NCBI GenBank assembly: GCA_036563645.1
Contig: DATCMA010000057.1
Span: 1 to 34,556, forward strand
Origin: DATCMA01 sp036563645
Lineage (GTDB): Bacteria > Actinomycetota > Actinomycetes > Mycobacteriales > Micromonosporaceae
Length of the DNA: 34,556 bases
Direction: 5' to 3'
Shown here piece by piece: positions 7,375-16,138 of this stretch (position 1 is its first letter; every line of letters starts with the position of its first letter). The translations under genes and the position numbers were made by a program. The notes below the pieces were generated by a model. It had not been told where the DNA came from. It saw only the letters and a list, made by a program, of their open reading frames with translations, and made no database searches.

Positions 7375-9873
7375 TCACCAGGTCACCGGCATGGCTTCCA
7401 TGCCGCGCACGATCAGACCGCTCTTCCAGCGCAGCTCCTCCTCGGGCACGGCGAGCTGGAGGTTGGGGAACCGCGTCAGCAGGGAGCTGAGCGCGATCTC
7501 CAACTCGACGACGGCCAGCGGCGCGCCGAGGCACCGGTGGGGACCGTGTCCGAACCCGAGGTGCGGGTTGTGGCTGCGGGTGATGTCGAGGACGTCCGGG
7601 TTGTCGAAGACGCGCTCGTCGCGGTTGGCCGACCCCATCGACGGGAGCACCACGTCGCCTTTGCGGATGAGCACGCCGGACAGGTGGATGTCCTCGGTGG
7701 CGACGCGCGGCATCCCGTCCACCGCGCCGATCGGCACGAAGCGCAGCAACTCCTGCACCGCGCTGGGAATCAAGGACAGGTCTTGGCGCAGCTTCTCCAG
7801 CGTCTCCGGGTGCTTGAGGAGCGTGTAGACGAAATTGGGGATCTGGCTGGCCGTCGTCTCATGGCCAGCGATCAAGATGCTCTCTCCCAGCCGCAGGAGC
7901 TCGGATTCGCTGAGGACGTCTTCGTCGCGGTTGCTGGCCAGGTCGCCGAGCAGGTTGTCGCCCGGGTTGGCGCGGTGCCGGGCCACCAGCTCCCCGAGGT
8001 ACTCGTGCAGCTCGTCCTGCAGGCGCGCGGCTTCCTCCGGGCTGAAGGCCGTCGTGGAGAGCACCGCGTTAGACCACACCCGGAAGCGCGGCCGGTCCTC
8101 GGGCGGCACCCCCAACAGCTCACAGATCACGGTCACCGACAGCGGCATGGAGAAGTCCTCGATGAGGTCCGCCACCGGCCCGCGGCGCTCCATCTCGTCC
8201 AACAGCTCGTCGGTGATCTGCTGGACGCGGGGGCGCAGCTTCTCGACACGCGGAGCGCCGAAGGCCCTCGCCACCAGTCGACGGATCCGGGTGTGCTCCG
8301 GCGGGTCCATGCTCAAGATCGCGTCCGGCGGGGGTTGGTGGGGGAAGAACCGGGGCACGCCCTCGGCCACCGCGGCGGCCCGGGAGAATCGCCGGTCGGC
8401 GAAGACGGTGCGCACGTCCGCGTACCGCGTGACGAGCCAGGCTTCGCCGTCGTACGGCAGCGTGACGCGCTTGACCGGCTCGTGGTCGCGCAGGTACGCC
8501 CAGCGCGGGTCGGGTTCCAGGCGATCCGGCGGCCCGAACGGGTACGCCGGTGCTGCGGCGCTCCCGGCGGCGTGCATCGGACATGCCGCGGCTGGCTGCG
8601 CCACCGGCGCCGAAGCCGCCTCCGGCTGCGGGGCGGAGGGCTCGGCGGCCGAGGAGGCATCGGTGGCCGAGGAGGCCGACGGCTCCGGGGACGCGGGCGC
8701 CGCGTTTGACGTCACCGACGCCTCACCGGCTTCGGCGAGCACCCGTTGCAAGGCGTTGACCGCCTTCGGTACGAGCACCTCGCGCTGCCGCGCCACCCAC
8801 CGCTGGCTCGCCTCGATACGCCGCAACGACCCTCGGAAGTGCGGTATCACCTCGGTGGCGAGCAGCTCGAAGCTGTCGCGCACCCGCCGCGGCTCCGCCC
8901 AGTCCTGCACCGTCACCAGCAACGTGCCGAAGCCACCGGTCGCCTCATAGAGACGCTCGATCGCCTCAATGCAGTCGCGTGGGCTGCCGACGATGGCGCC
9001 CCCGGAGGCGACCATCGCCTCCAGCTCCTTACCCGGCTCGACTCCGTCCGGGGTGACGGGCAGACCCGCCAGCTCGCCGAAGTAGCCGTGCAGCCACCGA
9101 CGATGCCCCTCGCGTACCTCGGCGAACGCCTGCTCGGTCGTGGGGGCCACGTGGACGGAGACGACCAGTCGCCAGTTGTCCCTCGACACCGCGCACCCGG
9201 ACTCGGCGGCGGCCTCTTCGGCGTAGGCCCACTGGCGCGCGAGGTTCAGGCCGCTCGCGCCCGTCGGCCCATTGGTGAACGAGAGCGCGCTCAGGCCGTG
9301 CCGGCCCGCGAGGCGCATGCCGAACGGGGAGGCGGCGCTGGAGACGGCCACCTCGAGGTTGTCCTGGTACGGCCGGAGCTGGAGGCGCGCCTCGCGCAGC
9401 TCGAACCAGTCCGTACGCATCGTCAACGGCTCATCGCTGCGCAGCAGGTGGAGGATCGCCTCGAGCGCCTGCGCGGTGCGGGGTCGCTGCTGCTCCGGCT
9501 CCACCCCCACCATGTACGCGTCGGACGGCAGGGAGCCGGCGCCGACGCCGAGCATGACCCGACCACGGGTCATGTGGTCAAGTTGGACGATCCGGGAGGC
9601 GACCATGAAGGGGTGGTGGTACGGCAGGCTCACCACCCCCGTGCCGAGGCGCAAACGCCGGGTGCGCTCGGCCGCCGCCGCGAGGAACAACTCCGGCGAG
9701 GAAATAATGCCCCATCCCCCAGAGTGGTGTTCCCCAACCCAAAACTCGTCGAAACCAAGCCGGTCCAGGTGCTCCACGAGCGCCAGATCATTGTCGATAA
9801 GCCACGTGGGATCCGTTCCTGGCGGGTGCAGTGGAGACAAAAACGCACCGAACCGGAGATTCCGGCTACTCAT
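7375..9873 (-). CDS. Luciferase-like flavin monooxygenase / cytochrome P450 fusion
   Basis: One open frame of 832 residues joins two oxygenases. Residues 1 to about 355 are a bacterial-luciferase-like (LLM) flavin-dependent monooxygenase: RFGAFLSPLHPPGTDP, DEFWVGEHHSGGWGIISSPELFLA, LRLGTGVVSLPYHHP and GRVMLGVGAGSLPSDAYMVG. A linker rich in Ala, Ser, Pro and Glu spans about 383-430. Residues from about 431 on are a class I P450 that keeps its own beginning (CPMH, YPFGPPDRLEPDPRWAYLRD), with the I-helix AGHETTA at 669-675, ExxR at 708-711 and the heme loop FGHGPHRCLG with Cys781. Both halves look intact. The LLM needs reduced FMN, perhaps from the reductase at 1049; the P450 needs a ferredoxin that is not encoded here. 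ATG 9873 follows AAAGGAG. Substrates are unknown; oxidation of the aryl amine or acyl chain is inferred. Confidence 0.93.
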   Translation of the reverse strand: MSSRNLRFGAFLSPLHPPGTDPTWLIDNDLALVEHLDRLGFDEFWVGEHHSGGWGIISSPELFLAAAAERTRRLRLGTGVVSLPYHHPFMVASRIVQLDHMTRGRVMLGVGAGSLPSDAYMVGVEPEQQRPRTAQALEAILHLLRSDEPLTMRTDWFELREARLQLRPYQDNLEVAVSSAASPFGMRLAGRHGLSALSFTNGPTGASGLNLARQWAYAEEAAAESGCAVSRDNWRLVVSVHVAPTTEQAFAEVREGHRRWLHGYFGELAGLPVTPDGVEPGKELEAMVASGGAIVGSPRDCIEAIERLYEATGGFGTLLVTVQDWAEPRRVRDSFELLATEVIPHFRGSLRRIEASQRWVARQREVLVPKAVNALQRVLAEAGEASVTSNAAPASPEPSASSATDASSAAEPSAPQPEAASAPVAQPAAACPMHAAGSAAAPAYPFGPPDRLEPDPRWAYLRDHEPVKRVTLPYDGEAWLVTRYADVRTVFADRRFSRAAAVAEGVPRFFPHQPPPDAILSMDPPEHTRIRRLVARAFGAPRVEKLRPRVQQITDELLDEMERRGPVADLIEDFSMPLSVTVICELLGVPPEDRPRFRVWSNAVLSTTAFSPEEAARLQDELHEYLGELVARHRANPGDNLLGDLASNRDEDVLSESELLRLGESILIAGHETTASQIPNFVYTLLKHPETLEKLRQDLSLIPSAVQELLRFVPIGAVDGMPRVATEDIHLSGVLIRKGDVVLPSMGSANRDERVFDNPDVLDITRSHNPHLGFGHGPHRCLGAPLAVVELEIALSSLLTRFPNLQLAVPEEELRWKSGLIVRGMEAMPVTW

Positions 9874-9924
9874 TGTCGCTCCTTTTCCGTTGGCGGTGGA
9901 TTGACAGTCAGGCGGCTCGCCGAT

Positions 9925-10749
9925 TCACATCCGTTCGCCGTCCGTCGAATCGGGAAATAGCCGGTACCACACGCGCATCGCGCGCTCCGCGAGGTGCGCG
10001 TGATCCCGGAAGATTTCTCCGATAACCTCACGTGCCCGGGCGCTGTCGGCGATCGTCGTCACCGTCTCCACGCCCTGGTCAGCGACGATCAATCGGTTGT
10101 TGATGAGGGTGAGGCGCCGCGGTCCGCGCCACCGCGCGCACATCAAGGTGCGCGCCATGCGGGTGCCGCGCCGCAGGTAGTGGTCCCGAATGTTGTCGAA
10201 GACCTCAGGCGGCTGGGGCTTGTCCCAGAAGCGGTACATCGGCCGCCACACGCCGTCGATGCCGACGCATTCGGCGACGATGGCGTCGTCCACCCAGCGG
10301 GTGCGGAAGCGCCAGCCACGATCGCGCCAGTCCTCCGCGCCAAGCGGCATCGGCGCGACCGGCGTGAGGGTCGCAAACCCCACGTCGACGATCCAGGTGC
10401 GGCCGTCTAGGTGGACAAGCACGATCATGTGGTCGGGAATCCCGGTGTAGCGGCGTTCGAGGACCCGCCACGCCTCCCCCACGACGACGTCGACGCGGAA
10501 GCCAATACGCGCGAGGGCGGCCGCGAGGAGCGCGTTGACCTCCAGGCACGCGCCGCCACCGCGCCGCGTGACGACCTTGGTGAAGACGCTGTCCTGATCC
10601 AGCGACGGCACCACGCCCTCAGGCGCGTCCAATGTCTCAAAGGGAACGGCTTCCGCATGCGCGGAACACATGTCCCGCAGCACCGCCAATGTCGGCTCAC
10701 GTGGGCCGTGGTAGCCGATGCGCTGACAATAGGCGTCCAGCGACCACAT
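9925..10749 (-). CDS. Arylamine N-acetyltransferase-family amide synthase
   Basis: NAT-fold enzyme of 274 residues with the full catalytic triad: Cys68 in RRGGGACLEVN, His107 in GIPDHMIVLV and Asp122 in WIVDVGFA. Ordinary NATs move acetyl from CoA to aryl amines. In ansamycin and manumycin-type clusters relatives (RifF-type amide synthases) join a polyketide chain to the amine of an aminohydroxybenzoate. Here the aldolase and dehydroquinate synthase II genes supply just such an aryl amine, so amide formation between an ACP- or CoA-bound chain and 3,4-AHBA is the best inference. It lies between the FAD monooxygenase (23 bases upstream) and the fusion oxygenase (51 bases downstream). ATG 10749 follows GAGGGAC. 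Confidence 0.93.
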   Translation of the reverse strand: MWSLDAYCQRIGYHGPREPTLAVLRDMCSAHAEAVPFETLDAPEGVVPSLDQDSVFTKVVTRRGGGACLEVNALLAAALARIGFRVDVVVGEAWRVLERRYTGIPDHMIVLVHLDGRTWIVDVGFATLTPVAPMPLGAEDWRDRGWRFRTRWVDDAIVAECVGIDGVWRPMYRFWDKPQPPEVFDNIRDHYLRRGTRMARTLMCARWRGPRRLTLINNRLIVADQGVETVTTIADSARAREVIGEIFRDHAHLAERAMRVWYRLFPDSTDGERM

Positions 10750-10772
10750 TGCGTCCCTCGTCGTCCACTCGA

Positions 10773-11972
10773 TTACCGGGCGCCCGCGAAATCGAATACC
10801 GCCGACGCGGCGGCGAACATTTCCCGCAATTCCGGTTGGCCGAGGGCCAATATGTCCAGATCAAGCATGGGCAGGTCGTGCTGTCCGGTCGCGCGCTGCC
10901 GTTGCTGGTCTTGGAATGCCTCAATAAAGGGCCTCCGGACCGCGTGGAAGTCCCGCAGCGCCGAATCATCCCCGGTACGCACCATGTCGTCGAGGGCGAT
11001 GGCGGTGCATATCGCGTCTTGCAGGGACATGTTGAGCCCTTGACCGCCCATGGCGTGCAGACCATGCGCGCTGTCGCCGACAAGCACGAGATTGCCCCGC
11101 GCCCACTGGCGCGGCCGCACGATGTGGTGTGGCACGGTCCGCGGCGCCACCTCCCGCCCGTCCAGCGCGCTGGCCAGGGACGGAACCTGCGCGACGAGCG
11201 CATCCGCCACCTCCGCCGCCCCCCGACTGAGCGTCTCGGCGACGAGCCGCGGTTCGGCGATCCACACGAGGAGGAGCTCGGGGCCCGCGACCGGGGTGGC
11301 GAGCACATACCCGCGCTCGGTGATGTGGGCGCGGATGCGGGCTCCCCAATCCGGGGGCATGGCGAGCGGGACCTCCACGTAGCCGCTCTCGAACGAGAAC
11401 ACCTCGGCGTCGATACCCGCCATGCCGCGGGCCGCGGAGTGCTTGCCGTCGCAGGCCGCGATGACACGGGGATCGACACGCGTCTCCCGCTCGCCACGGC
11501 GCACCCGCACCGCGAACCTGCCGTCGGGGCACGGGTCAAGGTGGACGGTCACCCCCAGGAGGAGGTGAACATTCGACTCCCGCTCCAGCCGCTGGAGCAG
11601 TGCCTGGGTCAGCGCGATCATCGGCACCGACATCGCGCACGGCACCGGAACCCCGGGCACCGCGGCGTAATCCCGGGCAGCGACCAGCGTCCCGTTGACG
11701 TAGACCTCCGCTCCGTCGATGCGGGCCGACGCGGGCCGTACCTGGTCGAGCACGCCGGCGGCGTCGAGGAGCCCGAGGGTGACCGGCTGGAGGTTCGGGG
11801 CACCACCCGGACCCGGCCCAGCCGCACCGGCGGGTGGGGTTTGCGGGAGCAGCGCGGCCCGGCGCTCCAGGACGGTGACCTCGTGCCCACAGCGCGCGAG
11901 CGCCAACGCGAGCAGCAGGCCGGTGGGCCCGGCGCCGATGACACAGACGTCAGGGCGGTCACCTTCCAACAT
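10773..11972 (-). CDS. FAD-dependent aromatic monooxygenase (PHBH family)
   Basis: Group A flavoprotein hydroxylase of about 399 residues. It has the N-terminal dinucleotide fold CVIGAGPTGLLLALALARCG with a Glu at the end of the second strand (LER), the mid-protein DG motif (AACDGKHSAARG) and the second FAD motif GNLVLVGDSAHGLHAMGGQGLN. After LERR comes a Pro/Gly/Ala-rich stretch (about residues 43-60) longer than usual. Such enzymes hydroxylate or epoxidise electron-rich rings; in manumycin-type pathways homologues oxidise the 3,4-AHBA-derived core, so that is a likely role here. ATG 11972 has a ribosome site (GGGAGG); GTG 11987, directly abutting the thioesterase stop, is the alternative. 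Confidence 0.92.
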   Translation of the reverse strand: MLEGDRPDVCVIGAGPTGLLLALALARCGHEVTVLERRAALLPQTPPAGAAGPGPGGAPNLQPVTLGLLDAAGVLDQVRPASARIDGAEVYVNGTLVAARDYAAVPGVPVPCAMSVPMIALTQALLQRLERESNVHLLLGVTVHLDPCPDGRFAVRVRRGERETRVDPRVIAACDGKHSAARGMAGIDAEVFSFESGYVEVPLAMPPDWGARIRAHITERGYVLATPVAGPELLLVWIAEPRLVAETLSRGAAEVADALVAQVPSLASALDGREVAPRTVPHHIVRPRQWARGNLVLVGDSAHGLHAMGGQGLNMSLQDAICTAIALDDMVRTGDDSALRDFHAVRRPFIEAFQDQQRQRATGQHDLPMLDLDILALGQPELREMFAAASAVFDFAGAR

Positions 11973-11987
11973 CTGGCCTCCCTTCAC

Positions 11988-12419
11988 CTATGAGCGCTTG
12001 ATGAGGCACGTCAGTCGCGCCGACGAGGTGAGGCGCCCTCGTTCGTCGGTGATTTCGATGTGGTGGGTGGTGACCGTCTGTCCGAGGTGCAGCGGACGAC
12101 AGGTCCCGGTGACCCGCCCCGAGGTCACCGCCCGGTGATGGGTGCAGGACAGCTCTAGCCCGACCACCGACGCACCGGGCCCGGCGTGCGCCGCGGCCGC
12201 GAGTGAGCCGAGCGTCTCGGCGAGGACGGCGTTCGCTCCGCCGTGCAGCAGCCCCATCGGCTGCCGATTCCCGGCAACCGGCATCGTCGCGACGATCAGA
12301 TCCGGTTCCCAGCGAACAACCTCGATACCCAGCTTGAGCGCCAACTGCTCACCGGCGAGGGTGGGCGGCAGATCAGACAGGTCGGGACGCCAGAACGTCC
12401 CGTTCTCCCGCGCGTTCAC
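11988..12419 (-). CDS. Hotdog-fold thioesterase (PaaI-type)
   Basis: A 143-residue hotdog protein. The helix-start motif GLLHGGANAVLAETLGS (His59-Gly-Gly, acidic Glu68) is the PaaI/4HBT-type active site that hydrolyses acyl- or aryl-CoA thioesters. Expected roles are release of a finished acyl chain or clearing of misprimed aryl or acyl carriers. The GTG start overlaps the AsnB stop by 4 bases (GTGA at 12416-12419), so it is translationally coupled. It is tightly packed with the FAD monooxygenase that follows. Confidence 0.9.
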   Translation of the reverse strand: MNARENGTFWRPDLSDLPPTLAGEQLALKLGIEVVRWEPDLIVATMPVAGNRQPMGLLHGGANAVLAETLGSLAAAAHAGPGASVVGLELSCTHHRAVTSGRVTGTCRPLHLGQTVTTHHIEITDERGRLTSSARLTCLIKRS

Positions 12420-14245
12420 CAGCGCACCACCGGTTGGGTCGTCGTCATCCAGATCGCCATGTCGAGCAGACGCTCCAGGCCACGGCGATCCACCAGGCTG
12501 AGTGCCTCACGTGGCGCGTACGCCACCCGGCGCGTCCACTCAGGATCAGCCACGGTGAACACCGGATGCTCCGGCTCGGCGGCGAGCTCCTGGGCCTGGC
12601 GCTGGAGCGCCGCCACGTAGGCCGGGTCCTGGGTCGTCGGGTACTGGCTCTTGCGTCGCCGCACGACGCGCTCCGGCAGCAGGTCACCGGCGATCGCGCG
12701 CAGCAAGCTCTTCTCCCGACCGTCAAAGGTGCGCTGCGCCCACGAGGTGGCGAAGACGTACTCGACGAGCTCGTGGTCACTGAACGGCATCCGCAGCTCA
12801 AGCCCGTGGGCCATGCTCATGCGGTCGTTGCGCTCCAGCACGTACGGCAGCCAGTACGTGAGATTGAGGAAGGTGTCGCGAACCATGCGCCGCTCCAGCG
12901 GATCAGTCGTCTCCGGGACCGGCGCCTGAGCGACCGCGTCGCGATAGCACTGCCGGACGTACTCGGTGAGCTGGAGCTCCTTCGCGAGTTCGGGCCGCAG
13001 GAGCACGACGGCGTCCTCCGGGTCCGGCTGCATGGCCGTGTACCACGGGAACATGTCCACGTCGCGGATGCGCGGATCGTGGAACCAGTTGTATCCGCCG
13101 AAGACCTCGTCGGACGCCTCGCCGGAAAGAGCCACAGTGGAGTGCTCGCGGATCGCGCGGGACAACAGGAAGAACGACGAGTCAAGGTCGCCGATGCCCA
13201 TGGGAAGGTCACGCGCGGCCACGACCTCCCGGCGGACCTGCGGATCGGTGAGCTGCCGGCTGTCCAGCACGACATCCCGGTGGTCGGTGCCCACGTGCTG
13301 GACGATCTCGTGGACGAACTCGCTGTCGCGGGTACCGCGCAGCTCATCGGGGACGAAATGCTCGGCGTCGCCCGCGAAACTCACCGACACGCTGCGTAGG
13401 CGTTCGCCCGCTGCGCGCGCGGCCAGCGCGGTGACCGTGCTGGAGTCCAAGCCACCGGAGAGCATCACGCACAGCGGCACATCGGCGACGAGCTGGCGGG
13501 CCACCGCGGCCTGGAGCAGCTCCCGCACCGTGTCGATGGCGCGGGGAAGGTCGTCGGTGTGCTGGTGCCCGTCGAGTCGCCAATACGTCCGCGGGTGCAC
13601 CCCCGCGGCGTCCACCACCACCATCTCCCCCGGGCGCACCTGACGCATGCCGCGCCACACGGCGGTCTCCGGCGGCCGGGTGTACATGAACAGCTGACGC
13701 AGGCCCTCGACGTCCACCGTCCGGTCCACCGCGGGGTGAGCGAGCAGGGCCTTCGCCTCGGAGCCGAAGATCACCCCCTCGGGGGTGCACGCGTACAGCA
13801 ACGGCCTGACCCCGAGCCGGTCGCGGACGAGGAGGAGACGGTCCCGCCGCCCGTCCCATACCGCGTAGGCGAACACCCCGTTGAGCCGGGTGACGGCGTC
13901 GTCGCCCCACTCCAGGTAGGCCCGCAGGACGACCTCGGTGTCCCCGTTGGTCCGGAACTCGTGACCGGCGGCTTGGAGTGTCGCGCGCAGCTCCCGGAAG
14001 TTGTAAACCTCGCCGCTGTACGTCAGGACCACCGGCCCGTCCGCGGTCGTCACCGTCATGGGCTGGGTGCTGCCGTGAATGTCGATGACGGCGAGCCGCC
14101 GATGCCCCAGGACGGCCCGTTGACCGAGCCATACCCCACCCGCGTCTGGTCCGCGCGACCACAAGGTGGCGGTCATCGCCTCGATCGTGTCGCGTTCGGT
14201 GCTCAGGTCACGGGTAAACGACACCCAGCCTGCGATACCGCACAT
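12416..14245 (-). CDS. AsnB-type glutamine-dependent amidotransferase (asparagine synthetase family)
   Basis: Two-domain enzyme of 609 residues. The N-terminal class II glutaminase begins MCGIAGW with nucleophile Cys2, and has GHRRLAVID and VVLTYSGEVYN. The C-terminal synthetase domain has the ATP pyrophosphate loop MLSGGLDSSTVTAL, SGEASDEVFGGYNWF and the closing segment LERNDRMSMAHGLELRMPFSDHELVEYV. It adenylates a carboxylate and converts it to a primary amide with ammonia from glutamine. In secondary metabolism homologues amidate carboxylates, for example OxyD in the oxytetracycline malonamyl starter route. No peptide genes are present, so asparagine or lasso-peptide chemistry is unlikely; amidation of a chain end or starter acid is the inference. 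Its ATG overlaps the previous stop (TGATG at 14243-14247). Confidence 0.94.
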   Translation of the reverse strand: MCGIAGWVSFTRDLSTERDTIEAMTATLWSRGPDAGGVWLGQRAVLGHRRLAVIDIHGSTQPMTVTTADGPVVLTYSGEVYNFRELRATLQAAGHEFRTNGDTEVVLRAYLEWGDDAVTRLNGVFAYAVWDGRRDRLLLVRDRLGVRPLLYACTPEGVIFGSEAKALLAHPAVDRTVDVEGLRQLFMYTRPPETAVWRGMRQVRPGEMVVVDAAGVHPRTYWRLDGHQHTDDLPRAIDTVRELLQAAVARQLVADVPLCVMLSGGLDSSTVTALAARAAGERLRSVSVSFAGDAEHFVPDELRGTRDSEFVHEIVQHVGTDHRDVVLDSRQLTDPQVRREVVAARDLPMGIGDLDSSFFLLSRAIREHSTVALSGEASDEVFGGYNWFHDPRIRDVDMFPWYTAMQPDPEDAVVLLRPELAKELQLTEYVRQCYRDAVAQAPVPETTDPLERRMVRDTFLNLTYWLPYVLERNDRMSMAHGLELRMPFSDHELVEYVFATSWAQRTFDGREKSLLRAIAGDLLPERVVRRRKSQYPTTQDPAYVAALQRQAQELAAEPEHPVFTVADPEWTRRVAYAPREALSLVDRRGLERLLDMAIWMTTTQPVVRW

Positions 14246-14949
14246 CAGATCGCTCCCTCTCCTTGGCGCGGCGCAGTGACGGGGCACAGCGCCGCCAGCG
14301 GCGCCAGATAGCCCAGGTCGACGAGACCGGTGCCGGGTGATTCCGGGAGACGCACCGGCCGGTTGAGGAGAAGCGCCACGGCGACATCGCCGCGCGGCGC
14401 GCGCGTCGTCGAGCCGCTCGCGGCCAGCTCGGCGAAGATCTGCTGAGCCCGTGGCTGCGGTTCCAACTCGACGCCGATCACCAACACCCGCTCGATCGGC
14501 TCCTCGGCGAGCAGCAGCGTCGCGGTATCCAGCAGGAGCCGTGGCAGGTCGTCGCGCGCGGACAGACACGTCATCGGGCCGGTGATGCCGAATTCCCGAG
14601 CGATGGCTCCGAGAACGGAACTCGGCACGGACTGGAAGAACAGCAGGGGATTGTGGACATTCCCGCTCGCGAGGTCCCGCGCGGCCACATCCGCCGTCGT
14701 CGCGTCGGCGACCACCGAGCCGAGGACGACCGCGGTGGCCGGCCCGGAGACGTCGCGGCCGGCGAGACACCGGCGCACGACCTCCGCCACCAGCGGGCTG
14801 AACCGGGAGACGACGAAGTTCGGCAGCGGTGGCAGGTCGACCTCCGCGGCCCCCGGCAGGCCTTCCGCACGGGCTCCCCACGGCACCAGGCAGGCTCCGG
14901 AGACGATCCCCGTGTCGTGGCGCGCGACCGTGGTGGGACTACTCGCCAT
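14245..14949 (-). CDS. Half-length ketosynthase-like protein, chain-length-factor-like
   Basis: A protein of 234 residues resembling only the N-terminal half of a beta-ketoacyl synthase (the Ketoacyl-synt_2 type of domain): FVVSRFSPLVAEVVRRCL, AVVLGSVVADATTADVAARDL, FFQSVPSSVLGAIAREFGITGPMTCLSARDD and IERVLVIGVELEPQP. No nucleophilic Cys in a TACxSG context and no His-bearing C-terminal half exist, so it cannot condense alone. Its start lies 11 bases inside the KS gene, the tight linkage of a KS-CLF pair. From memory, short CLF-like partners occur in highly reducing type II systems that make polyenes (ishigamide, aryl polyenes). Likely role: a partner that shapes the KS pocket. ATG 14949 follows GAGGAGGG. 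Confidence 0.82.
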   Translation of the reverse strand: MASSPTTVARHDTGIVSGACLVPWGARAEGLPGAAEVDLPPLPNFVVSRFSPLVAEVVRRCLAGRDVSGPATAVVLGSVVADATTADVAARDLASGNVHNPLLFFQSVPSSVLGAIAREFGITGPMTCLSARDDLPRLLLDTATLLLAEEPIERVLVIGVELEPQPRAQQIFAELAASGSTTRAPRGDVAVALLLNRPVRLPESPGTGLVDLGYLAPLAALCPVTAPRQGEGAI

Positions 14950-16126
14950 CGCCGATTCCCTCCTCACCGACCTCGACGACGAGCGCGGAGTTGAGGCCTC
15001 CGAAGCCGGCGTTGACGGTCAGCGCCCGCCGGGGACGCGCCGCGCGGGCTTCCCCGGGGATGTAGTCGAGATCGCATCGAGGATCCGGTTCCACCAGGCC
15101 GACGGTGGGGGGAAGCTGACCGTCCCGCAGCGCCAGCATCGTGATGATCAGCTCCACGACTCCGCTGGCTTCCAACATGTGTCCGGTCGACCCCTTGGTG
15201 GAGCTGACCGGGACGGCGGTCGCGTGCGCACCCAAGGCCCGGCGCAGCGCCGCGGTCTCGGCGGGGTCGTTCGCAGGAGTGCCCGTGCCGTGGGCGTTGA
15301 CGTATCCGATCGCCTCCGGGGCGATTCCCGCGCGGCCCAGCGCCTGGCTGATCGCAGCGGCGAGCCCGGCTCCCTCCGGATGCGGCCGCACCACGTGGTA
15401 GGCGTCCGCGGCCAGCGCCCACCCGGTGATCGCCGCCAACGGGGTCGCGCCGCGCGCCGCCGCGTGGCGGGCAGATTCCAGCACCACCACGCCGGCGCCA
15501 TCCCCGAGCAACAGGCCTGACCGGGAGCGGTCGAAGGGCTTGACCCGTCCATCGCGGGCGAACGCACGCCCGGAGTCGAACTTTGCGAAGAACTCCTGGT
15601 CGACGAGGTAAACCCCACCGCAGACAGCGACCTCGGTATGACCACTGTGGATGAGTCGGCAGCCGTACATCACGGCGTCAGCCGAGGCCACGCAGGCGTT
15701 TTGGAAGGCGAGACGGGGATGCCCGAGGCGCAAGTCCTCACCGAGTTGGTGCGGCAGGTGCGCGGCGAGTCCGGGCAGCGCGGCTTCGGGTGGTTCCTCG
15801 GCAACCACGGCGCGCCACCAGCGGGACAGCACGGTGTGGTCGCCCTGCGTACCGACGAGTACCGGCGCCGCGGGCGCCTCCGCCAGCCCGGCCATCGCCA
15901 AGGCCTCCTCCGCGCACCGGCGCAGGACGGGGTATTGCCGAAGCTCCCCGACGTCCGGGTCAGCGGGGTGAGTCGCCGCGATGGTGCCCCGAAATCCCGT
16001 CGTGTCGAACCGCGTCACCGGGCCGAATCGGTGTCGCCCGGCGAAAACACCGCGGCGGAGCGCGTCCGCCCCATAGCCGAAGGCGGTGAATACTCCGTAC
16101 CCGGTGATAACCACGTGGTCCGTCAT
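14939..16126 (-). CDS. Beta-ketoacyl-ACP synthase II-type ketosynthase (KS)
   Basis: Full-length FabF-like KS of 395 residues that would elongate ACP-bound chains with malonyl-ACP. Catalytic residues are visible: Cys145 in FQNACVASAD (instead of the common TACASG), His279 in VNAHGTGTPAND, and Lys311 and His316 in STKGSTGHMLEASG. It is followed by the half-length CLF-like gene with an 11-base overlap and preceded by two ACP genes, making a minimal type II set. No ketoreductase or FabZ-like dehydratase lies in the window; the dehydrogenase and crotonase at 2749-4382 or genes beyond the left edge may fill in. ATG 16126 has GAGGCGG upstream. Confidence 0.94.
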   Translation of the reverse strand: MTDHVVITGYGVFTAFGYGADALRRGVFAGRHRFGPVTRFDTTGFRGTIAATHPADPDVGELRQYPVLRRCAEEALAMAGLAEAPAAPVLVGTQGDHTVLSRWWRAVVAEEPPEAALPGLAAHLPHQLGEDLRLGHPRLAFQNACVASADAVMYGCRLIHSGHTEVAVCGGVYLVDQEFFAKFDSGRAFARDGRVKPFDRSRSGLLLGDGAGVVVLESARHAAARGATPLAAITGWALAADAYHVVRPHPEGAGLAAAISQALGRAGIAPEAIGYVNAHGTGTPANDPAETAALRRALGAHATAVPVSSTKGSTGHMLEASGVVELIITMLALRDGQLPPTVGLVEPDPRCDLDYIPGEARAARPRRALTVNAGFGGLNSALVVEVGEEGIGDGE

Positions 16127-16138
16127 CGTGGGGCCGCC

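Noticed and set aside
14949..14967. Extensions before the CLF-like gene, and a long frame joining it to AsnB to 14881
   Set aside because: The AsnB family starts with MCGIAGW at 14245, so anything upstream is out-of-family shadow of the CLF-like gene.
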